Source of the DNA: Alisma plantago-aquatica
Taxonomy: Eukaryota > Streptophyta > Magnoliopsida > Alismatales > Alismataceae
NCBI GenBank assembly: GCA_963693085.1
Contig: OY856412.1
Location: 1,127,641,244-1,127,705,243 of the forward strand
Direction: 5' to 3'
Length of the DNA: 64,000 bases
Positions 23,173 through 36,593 of the stretch are shown one piece after another. A program made the position numbers and the translations under genes. Each line of letters begins with the position of its first letter. Position 1 is the first letter of the stretch. A model generated the notes under the pieces. It ran no database searches. It saw only the letters and a program-made list of their open reading frames with translations, and was not told where the DNA came from.

Positions 23173-25369
23173 TGTAGGGAAATACAACATCAGATACGTA
23201 GTGGAAATAAATTTTTTTGACATATTTCCCATTAACCAGTGGATCGAGTCAATAACTATGTAATGGAAATGATGGTTTCACGAAGATATACCTGGTCCTG
23301 GAGCAATTTTAGTGACAATCATCATTGATGTAGATGCACACTCAGTCTTGGACGGTGTTTGTGCAGCTCTTGTTTGCATTGGGACTCATCTGACTGCTCC
23401 TTCAGGGACAATACTGGAACTCGTCTGACTGCTCCTCCACAGATAACAGACTCGAACATCGTCATCTATAGTAGCTCCTCTCGTCACAGACTGCTGACTG
23501 ACGTTATCCTCCTTAGCGACGGGCAAAGGCTACCTCACATCTAGAGAAGACCACACAGACCAATTAGAACTCCTGTTGTCCTGCTAGAATGGATAGGAAG
23601 GAGTTTTCCCTTCCGTTGGCGTACTAGTCGCAACCTGCAATCCTCAGTTATTTCTCTCCCTTGGCTATCCCTCCGTAGTTGGGTAGGACTTTTCTGGGCT
23701 CTCATGGTTACCACAACCAGAAAGGACAACATTTTTTAGAGTAACTGATTCTCAATTGTCTGGGTTGTGCTATGGGGAGGCCCCAGAGCCCCATCTATTT
23801 ATATGTGGGGTTAGGGTCAGGGTTTCCAATCTATGTGGGAGTGGAAGGGACCAGAAGATCTTGAATTTTAGCAACAATTCTAGAAATTTTGTAGTCTGCA
23901 TCAGCCAAAATGATCATCTCGTAACTGAGACGGTCGCATCGCACGTAAGATGGTCATTTTGCTAAGAGAAATAGTCATTTCATGATGTTTCCTAATCGCA
24001 TATGAATTGCCAATTCGAATCCAATTAATGCTCAACATGACGTCAGCACTAATCCTTGGTGTATTCAAATTTCTCCATGAACCGGTCATCTCTCTCTCAC
24101 ACATAAGATGGTCATCTCACAAAGCAAAATGGTAGACGACCATGAGACGGTCATCTCGCATAAGCGAAATGGTGGTCTCACTTCCCATTTTAGGCAAAAC
24201 TTAGACAATTCAGTTCTAATTAGCCTGACACTCCAAACGACAGTCTCAACACTTGAACTAAACATTTGACAGTCTAGTCAGCTGATTTGTTGCATGAATT
24301 TAGTATCCAAACATTTTGGTAATAAATTCAATCATCATTCAAGATCAAACTCCTCTTCTAGATGAGTTTCTATGTGTGTGACCCTATTGGTCCCATATTA
24401 CATTAGCAGTGAATGTCCATAACAACTAATGACATCACAAGCAATGAGCGGTGCCTAGTCATACATTATTGCTACCCAAGTAAATGGAAAGTTGGAGAAC
24501 AAATTCAACCTACAATATGTGTATGGTGTTATAGTGTTTGTATAGTGCATTTGTCACTGATATCCAGATTGAACTAGAGGCATGGAGTTGTCATCCTCAT
24601 TATTATTCAATCTTTGTTTCTTGAAATAGAGCAGACTATCTGAGATATATGTAAAATCAATATCACATATTGACTCACATGTGTGTGGCCATGCTAATGT
24701 CAGTCTCGCTAATCTAGAGGCCTTGGATATCATACTCCCTTAGGAGGGACAAATCCCATTTATATCATTCACAGTCTATCCCCATGTGTCAAAGTCATCC
24801 AATCATCACCTTTATAACAACCCATGTTTTAAGACTGTGTTTGATGATGTCAAAGTGTACCCAATTATGTGATGAGTGGAATGATTTCAGGTCTAAGAAC
24901 CACAACCACCACCATCACTGTGAGAGATGAATATGACTTCCATGATTATGACATTCATGTGTCACTCTCACGGTCGATTTTTATGATACACTATTTTCTA
25001 ACATGTATCTGTGTGCTTGGCATGATATCGTCATATCATGACTAATGAGATTCTATGATCAACCAACTCATACTCTGATCTTACGTGTCATTGTTTTTTA
25101 TTTACCTTCCACAATAACAATCGATCAGGGACATAATAAGAATGTATATAATCTTAACATATGTATGATCTCATTGTCTAGGTCCTCAACTTGAAGACAT
25201 ATGTCATCAAGTAATATCATTCTCTAGACATTTATTATATTATTTCATTATCTTAAACCTAAATAAATAGAATAAATTGGAAGGTTGACTTTAATTAATA
25301 ATCAAATCATTTACAAGTTATGCCAGTACAATCATCATATGATTGGCTCTCTGGGCATACATACCAACA
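23173..25369 (-). repeat. Copia-2 3' LTR (copy B)
   Basis: On the - strand it starts TGTTGGTATGTATGCCCAGAG and ends ...TATTTCCCTACA. The sense TATA (TATAAATAG) corresponds to about 23797-23805. Repeats of the 'gacggtcatctcgcat' kind lie at 23920-24180 in U3. The polypurine tract is adjacent at 25370. Confidence 0.92.
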
Positions 25370-25384
25370 GACTCTCACTTGCAC
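25370..25384 (-). other. Copia-2 polypurine tract
   Basis: - strand gtgcaagtgagagtc lies directly before the 3' LTR start. It corresponds to 'gtgcaagagggggtc' in copia-1. Priming of plus-strand DNA from this tract is family knowledge. Confidence 0.75.
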
Positions 25385-25439
25385 TTAGAGCCAATCACCC
25401 ACAAATCTTATTCCTAGTGACCTAACTGACCATCATGCT

Positions 25440-26714
25440 TCTGTTGTGAAAGTACCTTTGTTTAGGGATCAGTAATGTTGTTCTCAATTGGTACTCTACA
25501 AATGTTTACATCTCCTTCATGTACAATCTCTCTTATGAGATGATACCACCTTCGTATATGCTTTGAGAAGTGATACGATATGGGTTCCTTAGCTTGTACA
25601 ATAGCTCCATTGTTGTCACAATATAGCTCGATTGCATCGCTGATGCTTCGAATGACCCCAAATTCTGTAATGAACTTCTTGATCCATACAACCTCCTTTT
25701 TTGCATTCGATGCAGCAATATACTCAGCCTCTGTTGTAGAATCGGCAACTGTCTCTTGTTTGGAACTCTTCCAGCTTACAAGTCTATTATTTAGGCAAAA
25801 CACAAATCCCGATTGTGATTTTTAATCAACTTTGTGAGCCTGGAGGATTCCATCTGTGTAACCTCTTACCACCAACTCTTCCTCTCTTCCGTAGACCAAG
25901 AATTTATCCATAGTCCTTCTCAAGTACTTGAGGATGTTATTCACAGTTTTCCAGTGAGCATCACTTGGATCTGACTGATATCTGCTCATCATGCTTAGAG
26001 CATCGAGACATATGGAAGGGTGCACAACATTGCATACATGATAGATACAATTGTTGAGGCATATGGAATCTCACTCATGAGTTCCCTTTCTTCATAAGAA
26101 TTGGCACGTTGACTCTTAGAGATGGTCACTCCATGCAATGCTGGCAAGTTTCCTCTCTTTGAGTTCTCCATGTTGAACCGCTTCATCACATTGTCAATGT
26201 ATGTGCTCTGACTTAGCCCAAGAAGCATTCTTAATCTATCTCTATAGATCTTTATCCTCAATATGTAGGATGCTTCTCCCAAGTCTTTCATAGATAATGT
26301 GTTTCCAAGCCATGTCTTTACCTTTTATAAAGTAGGGATGTCATTCCCCATTAATAGTGTGTCATCTATATACAATATGAGGAATACTACCATGCTCCCA
26401 CTAACCTCGTTGTACACACAAGGTTCATCTTCATTTTGAACAAAGCCAAACTCTTTGACTATCTCATCAAAATGAAGATTCTAGCTCTGAGATGCATGCT
26501 TCAATTCATAGATTGACCTTTGTAGCTTATAGACTTTATTTACAAACTTTGGCTTTATAAAACCTTCATGTTATATCATATATACATCCTCAACAAGATT
26601 CCCGTTAATGAGTGCGGTTTTAACATCCATTTTCCAAATGTCATAGTCACGATAAGTTGTAATAGCAAGCATGATAGTGATGGACTTAACCATGGCCACT
26701 GGAGAAAAAGTTTT
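25440..26714 (-). pseudogene. Copia-2 reverse transcriptase C-terminal part and RNase H
   Basis: Reading leftwards from 26714: FSPVAMVKSI, the YIDDTLLMGN active-site segment (about 26340-26370), then KDLGEASYILRIKIYRDR and SQSTYIDNVMKRFNMENSKRGNLP (26291-25995), YQSDPSDAHWKTVNNILKYLRRTMD (about 25990-25915), and RNase H with WKSSKQETVADSTTEAEYIAAS, KEVVWIKKFI, ELYCDNNGAI and RRWYHLIREIV (25803-25462). The order matches Ty1/copia pol. Stops and frameshifts lie between the pieces, for example the frame change near 26000. The upstream half resumes at 40625. Confidence 0.92.
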
Positions 26715-28278
26715 TGTTGGCTAAATTAGACATCAGCATACCCTTTGTTTTGATGATGATAAACATTTCATACTTGTGGATCTAACATTCTATTTGAGTA
26801 TTTTAGGGTTCAAAGTAATAAGAAGATTCTACTAAGTGGAAAGTTGAAGATCAATGCAAATTGCAGATCAAATGCGCTTAATTATATATGTGTTCATGAT
26901 TGTACTCAACGTAAACACTTGTATAGAAATATAATGTACAATTACTAAGACATCATGTAAATCAAGCATTAGATCTTCCCTATCCACTTATAACCCTTAG
27001 ATAGGTTTCCCCCTAAGTTAGAGTCATTATCACCCATTGAAACACACATTTAGTAGGTGATTCAAAAGACTGAAATAGGGACATCCTCAGTCGAGAAACT
27101 TGTGGTCTAAGACACACTCAGTTGAAGTTTTAGTCGATCGAGAATCACCTCGGTTGAACTTATGAGCATTATTCAATACCTTACACATTTGTGCTCTAAA
27201 ATGGGTTTCAGTCAAAAATATTGTCGACCGAGCAAACCTTAGTCTAAAGCTTGCGACTGTTAGACCAAGTGATTAGTAGTTGGGAGTTGAAAATAGATGT
27301 TGCTACATATTTGCCTTAAACCCAGCCTCAGTTAAAGAAATGCTCGACCGAGACACAGTTTGGTCGACAAACTTGTCGACCGAGCAGGGTTCTATATTGT
27401 TCTTTTAAGCATGAACAAATTAGCCATTGCTAGCCAACTAATGTACAACTAACGACTAGTTAAGCACTAAGAATGCTCTAGAGACTCCCTAGAACGTCCC
27501 TAAGTACTTGCAAACAATTCTTATAAATAGGAGAGGTCTTAGGACACCTAAAGAACCTAAGCTACACTTGAGAATACATTCTTGTGAGAAACAAAGCTAA
27601 GCAACACTTGTCATCTTGTCCTACAAGCTCCAAATTCGTGTCCTATAGCCATAGCCTCTTAGACACCTGATAGAAACGTCCATCCTAAATGGTTTGAGTG
27701 GTCTAACACTTGATATAGGATCAAAGTGCTATACGCAATTGGTGTACTTCCTTTCTTCCAATCCCCCTTCACAGGTTGAAGCTACTTGTGCTCCTTGGCT
27801 ACTCCAAGTTGTGGAGGTTGCTTGAGGGAGCTTCATTGAAGCTACTTCTTGGTGGAGAAGGTTGCTTCAAAGGGTGCTTGAGATTACTTCAAGAAGGCAG
27901 CTTCAAGGAGGTTGGAGCTACTTCTAGGTGAAGACTATCTCAAGGTGGTGGAGCTACTTCAAGGAGAAGAAGGTTGCTCCAAGGGCTTGGAGATATTTCA
28001 AAGAAGGCTGCTTCAAGGAGGTTGAGGCTACTTCTAGGAGAAGGCTACTTCAAGGAAGGTGATTGTATTTTATTATAACATCCTTGAGAGGTAGATAAAA
28101 TTAATCACTTTTAAAATCCCAATTAGAGACAATTGGGTAGTGGACAACCTTTGATTCAGAGGTTGGAACCACTCTAAACCAAAATGTCTTCCTTATTTCC
28201 TCCTCCTTCTTTGGTTGAGTGTTTAATTTTTTTTTAAATTATCAAAAATCTTTGTTCACCCCCACCTACATCTTTCCA
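26715..28278 (+). repeat. 5' LTR of the SIRE-like element
   Basis: Matches 39057-40624. Contains two GTCGACCGAG motifs (27223-27232, 27375-27384), a TATA-like 'cttataaatagga' at about 27519-27532, and a U5 stretch of 'gctacttcaaggaggttg' repeats (27780-28060). The end is placed at tctttcca (28278); the 3' copy ends tctttca. No primer-binding site follows. Confidence 0.88.
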
Positions 28279-31140
28279 TTAGATGGCTCCTACTGAATTG
28301 ATTGAATTGAAAAAGTAATTGCATGAATTTCTAGACAAGGATTTCATCCAACCTAGTACCTATCATTGGGGAGCACCCATTCTATTTGTCAAGAAAAAGG
28401 ATGGGTCCCTTCACATGAGCATTGACTACTGTATGATCAATCAAGCTACTGCGAAAAATAAGTATCTGCTTCCCAAAATTGATGAACTTTTTGATCAACT
28501 TCATTTGGGTTACCACCAACTCGTGGTTAAGGAAGAAGACATCCCTAAAACCTCCTTTCGAACTTGGTACATGCATTATGAATTCAAGGTCATGCCATTT
28601 GGATTGACCAATTCCCCTGGGGTGTTTATAAACTTGATGAATAGTGTCTTCCGACCTTTCCTCAATGAGTTTGCAGTGGTCATCATTGATGACATAGTGA
28701 TATATTCAAATGACATTGAGTCACATCATACCCACCTCTACAAAGTTCTTGATATCCTCCAGTCCTAGAAAATATATGCAAAGTTGTCAAAATGTGAATT
28801 TTAGATTTCTGAAATCATGTAATTGGGTCACATAATTTCTGGTGGGAAAATTTTTGTTCACCCTACCAAAGTCTCGTCCGTTCTGGAGTGGCAAGCCCCC
28901 AAAATTGTTTCTGAGATCCAAAGTCTTACTGTTGTTACTGATGCTTCATTCAAAACTTTAGGAAGACAACCTTGCCCCTAACAATGCTCTCCAGGAAGGG
29001 GAGCAGTTTGTATGGTCGAAGAAGTGCGAGTCTAGTTCTCAATAGTTGAAGACAAAGCTGGAAACTACACCTATCTTGACCCTTCCCTCAAGAAATGATG
29101 GGTTTTTCATCTTCGTCGATGTATCAAGGTTCGGTCTAGGTTATGTCCTCATGGAAGAAAGAAAGGTAATTGTGTATGCCACTTGACAATTGAAGTCAAA
29201 CAAGGTCAACTACCCAACCAACGACCTTGAGCTTTCCGCATCATACATGCTTTGAAGATATGGTGACACTACATGTATGGTGCCACCTTTGACATCCTCA
29301 CCGACCATCAGATTCTAAAGTACATCCTGACATAGAAGGATTTCAATATCAAACAGAGATGATGGATAGCGTATCTCAAAGACTATGACTTCACCATTGC
29401 CTACTACCCTAGTGAGGCAAATCTAGTGGTCGATGCACTCAACAGGAAACAAGCCAAATGTGCTATTGTTTTGACTATCGAGTGGGGAAACATGGAAGTC
29501 ATGTCACCACGGGCCCCAAGGAGTGTGGGTGATTTTCTCAGATTGGCCAACATCTGTGTCAAAATAAGTCGTCGGTCTGAGATTTTGTTAGCCCAAAAGA
29601 ATAACAAGAGTCTTGAGGAGCTACTAGAGACACCCCAGACACATCTAATAGTTGGTATGGATGGTAGAATCCAGTACAAACAACACATTTGGGTCCCAGA
29701 GGATACATATATGTCAGAAAGGGTGTTAGGAGAAGCTCACAGGTCAAAATATGTAGTGCATTATGGATTGTACAAGGATCTATAGAGGCATTTCTACTGG
29801 AGGAATATGAAGACCAACATCATTGCTTTCATCTCTAGGTGTTTGACCTTTCCTTAGATGAAGGCTAAACATCAACATCTGGAAGGTATTCTACAACCCC
29901 CACCTATCCCCGAGTGGAAATGTGATAATATCACTGTGGATTTTGTGGTGGGTCTACCCAAAACCAGGAAAGGGAGTGTCACCATTTGGGTTGTATTAGA
30001 TTGACTGACTAAATCAGCCCATTTTATTCTGATCAAGACAACAACTAAAGTACCATAGTTAACAGAGATATACATTTGCGAGACAGTTAGGTTGCATGGG
30101 ATTCCTATATCCATTGCGCCAGATCACGATGCAAAATTCACTTCTCACTTGTGGCGACAAGTGCATGAAGAATTGGGAACTCAACTAAATTTTAGTACTG
30201 CATATCATCCACAAATTGATGGATAGTTTGAAAGGACAATTTGGGTTCTAGAAGGCTTGCTAAAATCATGTGTCCTTGATTGGGGTTGTTCATGGGACCA
30301 CTAACTTCCTCTTATTGAGTTAACCTGCAACAATATCTACCATTGTAGAATAGGCATGCATCCATATGAAGCCTTGTATGGAAGACTGTGTAGATCTACA
30401 CTTTATTGGGATGAAGTAGGCAAAAGGCAGATTTTAAAGTATGAGGAATTAAAACTTTAGCAAGCCTTCTAGAATCATGTGTCCTTGATTGGGGTTGTTC
30501 ATGGGACCACTAACTTCCTCTTATTGAGTTAACCTGCAACAATATCTACCATTGTAGAATAGGCAAGCATCCATATGAAGCCTTGTATGGAAGACTGTGT
30601 AGATCTACACTTTATTGGGATGAAGTAGGCAAAAGGCAGATTCTAAAGTATGAGGAATTAAAACTTTATTCTAATAATGTCAGCCTAATAAAACAAAGGT
30701 TGAAAGGGGAAAAAGACCATCAAAAGTCTTATGCTAATGCACACAAGACTGATACTCAATTTCTAGTAGGTGATTATGTTTTCCTAAACATTCGACTAAT
30801 TTGAGACATTGCGAAGAACAAGGAAAATTTAGCCCTAGATAAGTGGGTTCATTTGAAATTTTGGACCATATTGGGGAATGTGTTTATAAGTTGGATTTAC
30901 CTCCACAGTATAGCATGGTGCACAATGTCTTTCTTTTGTCGAACCTGAAATGGTATGTCAAGGACCCTAGCCATGTCCTCAATTATGAACCAATTGAATT
31001 AAAGGACACATTTGTATATTAGGAAATTCCAGTCAGGATACTTGAAACTCAGACCAAGGAGCTCAGAAATAAGAAGATCAATATGGTCAAGGTGTTGTGG
31101 AAGCACCATCAGGTCTTCAAGGATCCCTAATAGGTCTTGA
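28279..31140 (+). pseudogene. Ty3/gypsy (chromovirus) pol fragment lodged between LTR and gag
   Basis: Begins MAPTELIELKK at 28284. Reverse transcriptase 28319-28768 has [32 protein letters not shown] and the [11 protein letters not shown] active-site segment. RNase H is at about 29090-29450 (GFFIFVDVSRFGLGYVLM, YSEANLVVDALNRK-like). Integrase runs from about 29690, with TVDFVVGLPK near 29937, PDHDAKF and FERTIWVLEGLL. The 3' end (about 31020-31128) reads RNKKINMVKVLWKHHQVF, a chromodomain-type tail. There are many stops, no LTRs and no gypsy gag. The fragment starts within a few bases of the copia LTR end and stops 15 bases before the copia gag ATG. Confidence 0.9.
30246..30667 (+). repeat. 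209-bp tandem duplication with a 19-nt inversion at the joint
   Basis: 30266-30458 and 30475-30667 differ at about two positions. The 19 nt before copy 1 (30246-30264, ttctagaaggcttgctaaa) are present before copy 2 as their exact reverse complement (30456-30474). The duplication repeats the integrase stretch reading HPYEALYGRLCRS. Confidence 0.95.
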
Positions 31141-31143
31141 AGA

Positions 31144-33060
31144 ATGGGGGATGGTGTACTTCACAACCTCAACTTTGAAGGAACTTATGTGAGTCGGCCA
31201 CCACCCTTTGATGGAAGCAACTACACCTATTGGAAAAGAAGAATGGATTTCTACTTCCAAGGGATCAATCTAGAGATACGGAGTATGGTATCTACACCTT
31301 ATATGCTTCCCGTAATTGAATATACAACATGGGATCCAAATATAGTAAAACAAGTTCAATTGAATGCAAAAGCATTAAGCATACTATATTGTTCTCTTTC
31401 TGTAAGCAATTTTAATAGGATATCTTCATGTGAAACGGATTATGATATATGGCATAAACTTTCAATAACACATGAAGGTACCACCCAAGTTAAAAATACC
31501 AAAATTAATATGCTTAAACAAAAGTTTGAACAATTACATATGCAATCTAATCAATCTATTAGTGAAATGTATGCAAGATTTTCTTCCATTGTTAACATCT
31601 TGAGTGCATTATGTAAGTATATAAGTGAAGAAGATCAGGTTTCAAAAATCCTTAAATCTTTGCCTCCAAAATATAAGCCAAAGTTGACGGTCATTGAAGA
31701 AGCTAATAATCTCACCACAGTGAGGATGGAGCAGCTCATTGGAAATCTAGAAACTCATAAGGTCACCCTTGAAGAAGAAGAAAGATAAATGGCTCAAAAT
31801 ATAACAATGTGACAAAAGAATCAATTAAAAATGATTCCACAATTTCAATTGGAAGTTTTACCATAACATTTCTAAAATTTTTGATTTTGAATCCATATGG
31901 AGAGGCCAAACTTCAAAAGGGAAAAAGGAAGGACATTTCCTTAAAAGCTACAACAAAGGCTCAATCAAAGGTCATCACTCAAGAAAGTGATGAAACAAGT
32001 GAAGGAAATGATGAAGCAGATGCACTCATTGTAAATGGTAAACAATATAGAAGGTATAAATCTACCAAAAATTCTAGTGCTTCTTCCTCTTCTTTCCTTA
32101 GGTGTTTTGAATGTGCAAGAAAGGACATGTAAAGAATGAATGTCCTGAAATCAAGAAAGGGAAGAAATCTTCCTTCAAAAAGAAAGACAAGGGAGATAAA
32201 GCGTACAAAGTTGCTTGGGATGAATCAAGTGATGACAGTGAAAGTGGAGAGGAAGAAGTGGAATGTCTTATGGATAAGGAAGATGAAAATTAAGACTCAA
32301 GTGAGGTAAGCCTTCTTGAATTATCTAAAGAATAATTAGTTACTAGCCTTCAAGAAATACATGATAAATATGTTGATTGTAAAAAGAAATTGAAGAAGCT
32401 TACAAAAGCATATGATGATTTGCATGATAAGTTACATATGTTTTCTTCTGAAAATGAAAGTCTCATATCTGAAAGAGATACCTTAAAATCCTCCATCAAT
32501 GATCATAATATCAATTTACTTGTTGTAGAGACAAACTATAATTATCTTTGCCAAGAAAAGGTTGAATCGCTTGCTAAAATAAATGATCTTCAAACTCAAC
32601 CTATTCTATGTACTCATTTGGATTATGTTGTTATTGTCAAAGAAAGAGATAGTTTGTTATCAAATTTAGATCAAGCAAAGTTAGACATTAAAAGGAAAAT
32701 GGATGAAATTTTTAAGTTGCAAAAATATATTAGTATCTTGAAAAATAATGCCATTCTTGATAAAATCCTAAAGGACTCATCTAGTCAAATTGGGAGGAGA
32801 GTCCTAGGTTATGTGCCCAAAGATAAATCCTATCAAAAACCTAGATCTAGAAAGATGTGAGTACCCAAGACCAAAGTCATGTGTGTACCTAAAAACAATC
32901 TAGATCATGACCAAATGTTAAAAAGAGAAATGAAATTGATTTCATTTGTTGTCATTACTATATACATCTTGGACATTACTTATTTTCATGCACTTACAAG
33001 AAAAATAGGGATAAAGATTTAGTTTGGGTTCCAAAACCACAAACTTAGAAAAATGGAATA
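31144..33060 (+). pseudogene. SIRE-like gag
   Basis: Starts MGDGVLHNLNF at 31144. RPPPFDGSNYTYWKRRMDFY is the N-terminal motif of plant copia gag. The UBN2-like region follows (YDIWHKLSITHEGTTQVKNTKINMLKQKFEQ, ILKSLPPKYKPKLTVIEE) to a stop at 31786. After frameshifts a CCHC zinc knuckle is read near 32107-32140, split between two frames. 32390-32860 encodes a long coiled coil (KKLTKAYDDLHDKLHMF, ERDTLKSS). A second knuckle-like region reads CHYYIHLGHYLFSC at about 32955, then WVPKPQ. The long coiled-coil gag tail with late knuckle is typical of SIRE. The gag packages element RNA. Confidence 0.85.
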
Positions 33061-33544
33061 ATTAGTTGAGATTTGACCTAAATATTAATTTGAAAAATTA
33101 TTGTCTTATCTCAACTAGACTATGATTTAACTTGCATATTCTAGTATGATTTGATTGATAACATGCTTTGCTTCAAATTGATAAACTTACTAAAAACACA
33201 CAGAACCTCATCTCAATCGACAAAGTTTTCAACCAAGAACCTCTACGACCGAGGAAATAGTCAACCAAGGGGCATTATGTCAAAATTCACATTTTCTGGC
33301 AAATCCTTCTGATCGACAAACATTTCGACCGAGAAAACTTCTGGTCGAGAAAGTAGTCGACCGAGTATAGTTCGGTAAAGAAATTGTTATTAAAATAATA
33401 AACATGTGATTGTATTCAACTTTGTTGCTCATAAACTACAAAACTCTTCATAATAAGCTATTCTAAAATATAAAATGTTTTAATAAATGTTCCTAAACAA
33501 AAGGACCACCACATGGGTACCAAAATATGTTTATTTTGTAGGAT
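33061..33544 (+). other. Gap between SIRE-like gag and protease carrying the GTCGACCGAG motif
   Basis: Multiple stops in all frames. 33220-33366 holds degenerate copies of 'gtcgacaa..tttcgaccgag', with an exact GTCGACCGAG at 33357-33366, the motif also found in the LTR U3. Before 33544 the sequence reads 'taccaaaatatgtttattttgtag', possibly a splice acceptor or a decayed WVPK coding segment. Confidence 0.55.
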
Positions 33545-36500
33545 TGGGTGGCTGATAGTGGTTGTTCCAAACATATGACTGGAAAGAAAGAGGCTTTCCA
33601 AACATTTGAAGAAAAGAAGAGTGGAATGGTCACATTTGGAGACAACGCCAAAGGTAAAATTATTGGAATAGGTAATATTGGTACAAATCTTCAAATTAAA
33701 AATGACCTACTTGTTGATGGATTACATCACAACTTGATTAGTATCAGTCAATTATGTGATAGTGTCTATGATGTTCTATTTAACAAATATTGCTGCAAAT
33801 TACTCATAGAGAACACCAATGATGTTGTTTATGAAGGAAAAGGAATAGGAAATCTATATATACTTAGACCTAATTCTATGCAAGCTATTGTTGGAAAATG
33901 TCTTCTTGCAAACGATGAACCTTTACAATTATGGCATAGAAAATTAGATCATGCAAGCTCACATGTTATCAAAAAGTTGATTAAATATGATCTTGCTTGT
34001 GGCTTACCTAAACTCTCTTTTGATAGACCTGAAAATTGTGAACTATGTACTTTAGGCAAGCAAAGTAAAACTTCTTTCAAATCCAAAACCTTGCTTAATA
34101 CTACTAGATCATTAGAACTTATTCATATAGATATTTTTTGGTCCTATGAGGACTCAATCTATCAGTGGTAAAAGATATTGCTTGTTCTTATTGATGATTA
34201 TAGTAGATACACATGGGTTCATTTTCTTTCAACTAAAGATGATACAATCAGAATATTCATTCAATTATGTTATGAAATTGAAAATCAACTACCAAACAAA
34301 ATATGCACCATTAGGAGTGATCATGGTGGGTAATTTGAAAATTACATATTTGAATAATTTCATACATCCCAAGGGCACACTCATAATTTTTCAGCTCCAC
34401 CCACTCCATAACAAAATGGGATAGTAGAAAGGAAAAATCAGTCTTTACAAAAATGGCCAAAACAATGTTACTTGAACATAATCACCTAAAACCTTTTGGG
34501 CTGAAGCAGTAAATACAGCATGTTATGTATTAAATCATGTAACAATTCACTCCCATCTTATGAAAATTGCATATGAACTCATCTTCAACAAGAAACCAAG
34601 AGTAGACTATTTTCATACCTTTGATACACCTTGTTACATCTTCAATACAAAAGATGATAGAGATAAATTTGACCCTAAATCACATAAAGGGTTTTTCTTG
34701 GGATATTCAACTTCTAGTAAGGCATTTAGATTCTACAATACTATCTCTAGAAAAGTTGAAGAATCAATTCATATTACATTTCATGAAATGACAACACAAA
34801 GTGCTGAAAATAAAACTGAAAATAAAAACTAAAATGATATTACTCATCAAATTGAGGATCTAACCATATTAACAAAAGATGATCAAAATTCTGAAATTGA
34901 ACAACACAATGAGGCACAACAACCTACTCCAAGATTATTCAAGGACCATCCTCAAAACTTAATCATTGGAAATCCTTTTGATAAAGTAAAAACTTGATCA
35001 TCATTTAGAGATGTTGCAAACATGGCCTTTGTATCTATCATTGAACCTAAAAAGGAAAATGAAGATCTAAAAGATTATTATTGGATAATGGCTATGCAAG
35101 AAGAACTAAATCAATTTACTAAAAACAACGTATAGGACTTAGTTCCTAGACCTCAAGACAAAATCATCATTGGAACTAAGTGGGTTTTTTTAAACAAACT
35201 TAATGAAATCGGGGAAGAAGTTAGAAACAAAGCTAGGTTGGTTGCTCAAGAATATAATCAACAAGAAGGGATATATTTTGATGAAACCTATGCACTGGGG
35301 GCTAGACTTGAAGCTATTAGACTATTATTAGCTCTAGCTACCCACAAAGACATTAAACTATTTCAAATGGATGCCAAAAGTGCCTTTTTAAATGGAATCA
35401 TAGAAGAGGAAGTCTATGTTACCCAACCACTTGGTTTTGAGATTCCTGACAAACTTGACCATGTCTATAAACTTAACAAATCTCTTTATGGTCTAAAACA
35501 AGCACTAAAAAATTGATATGAATGTCTTAAAAGCTGTCTATTTGATAATGGCTTCTCCATTGGAAAATCAAATTCCATATTATTTTCAAAACATATGATT
35601 TAGATTTTCTTGTTGTTCAAATATATATTGATGACATCATATTTGGTTCTTCAAATGATTCCTTATGTAATCAATTTAGCGATATCATGCAAAAAGAATT
35701 TGAGATGAGTCTTATGGGAGAATTAACGTTCTTTCTTGGTTTTCAAATAAAACAAACGCCCAGCGAAATTTTTCTAAGCCAAGAGAAATACACCAAGAAA
35801 CTCTTAAAATGATTTGGTATGGAAAATTGCAAACACACTACCACGCCTATGGCTACTTCTGCTAAAATTGACAAGGATGAAGATGGTGAACCCTTTGATG
35901 ATTCCTTATATAGGGCCATGATTGATAGTTTGCTATATATGACCGCTTATAGACATGTTTTCCGTCGGACTTTGCGATAGATTTCAATCAAAACCAATGT
36001 ACTTTCATTTTCAAGCCGTCAAAAGAATTTTAAGATATCTTATCGATACTATCGACTATGGTTTGTGGTATCCCAAAGGACAATCATTCGATTGAAAAGC
36101 TTACACCGATGTCGATTATATTTGTTATCAACTTGATTGCTAGAGAACAAGTGGTGGTTGTTTCTTACTAGGAAGAGCCTTAGTAGCTTGGTTTAGTATG
36201 AAATAAAATACAGTTGCTCTATCTACCACTAAAGTCGAATATGTGGTTGCTGGCTCATGTTGTGCTCAAGTACTATATATGCAATAATTTTTTAATGACT
36301 ATGGCTTTGCATTTTCTTCTATGCCAATTTTCTATGATAATACTAATTCTATAAACTTATTCCATAATCCTATTTTATATAGTTGTGCCAAGCATATTGA
36401 AATTAGACATCATTTCTTAAGAGATCATATTTCTAAAAATAATATATCTCTTCATCATGTTGATACTGAGGAGCAATTAGCTGATATCTTTACCGAACCT

Positions 36501-36593
36501 CTTCCTTTTGATCAATTTCAATATGTTATAAAGAGGTTACTCATTACTCCCCTAGAAGATGTCTTCTTTGATATTTGTGCTCAAAATTATTGA
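33545..36593 (+). pseudogene. SIRE-like pol: protease, integrase, reverse transcriptase, RNase H
   Basis: Protease: WVADSGCSKHMTG near 33545-33590 with the DSG active site kept. Integrase zinc region LWHRKLDHASSHV...CELCTLGKQ (33930-34070), core HIDIFWS, IDDYSRYTWVHF, RSDHGG and NGIVERKNQSL. Then KPRVDYFHTFDTPCYI and KGFFLGYSTSSKAFR (34560-34800). Reverse transcriptase from about 35100: GTKWVFLNKLNE, RNKARLVAQEYNQQEG, QMDAKSAFLNG, LYGLKQA and YIDDIIFGSS (about 35626). RNase H 35980-36593: ILRYLIDTIDYGLWYP, VEYVVAG, FYDNTNSINL and KHIEIRHHFLRDHI. At least eight stops or frameshifts are spread over it, so it is not functional. Confidence 0.92.

Noticed and set aside
28918..28965. VVTDASF reading looked like an RNase H start directly after the reverse transcriptase, implying a deletion
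   Set aside because: In another frame the same bases read a decayed connection domain (CFIQNF..TLPLTML), so nothing is missing there.
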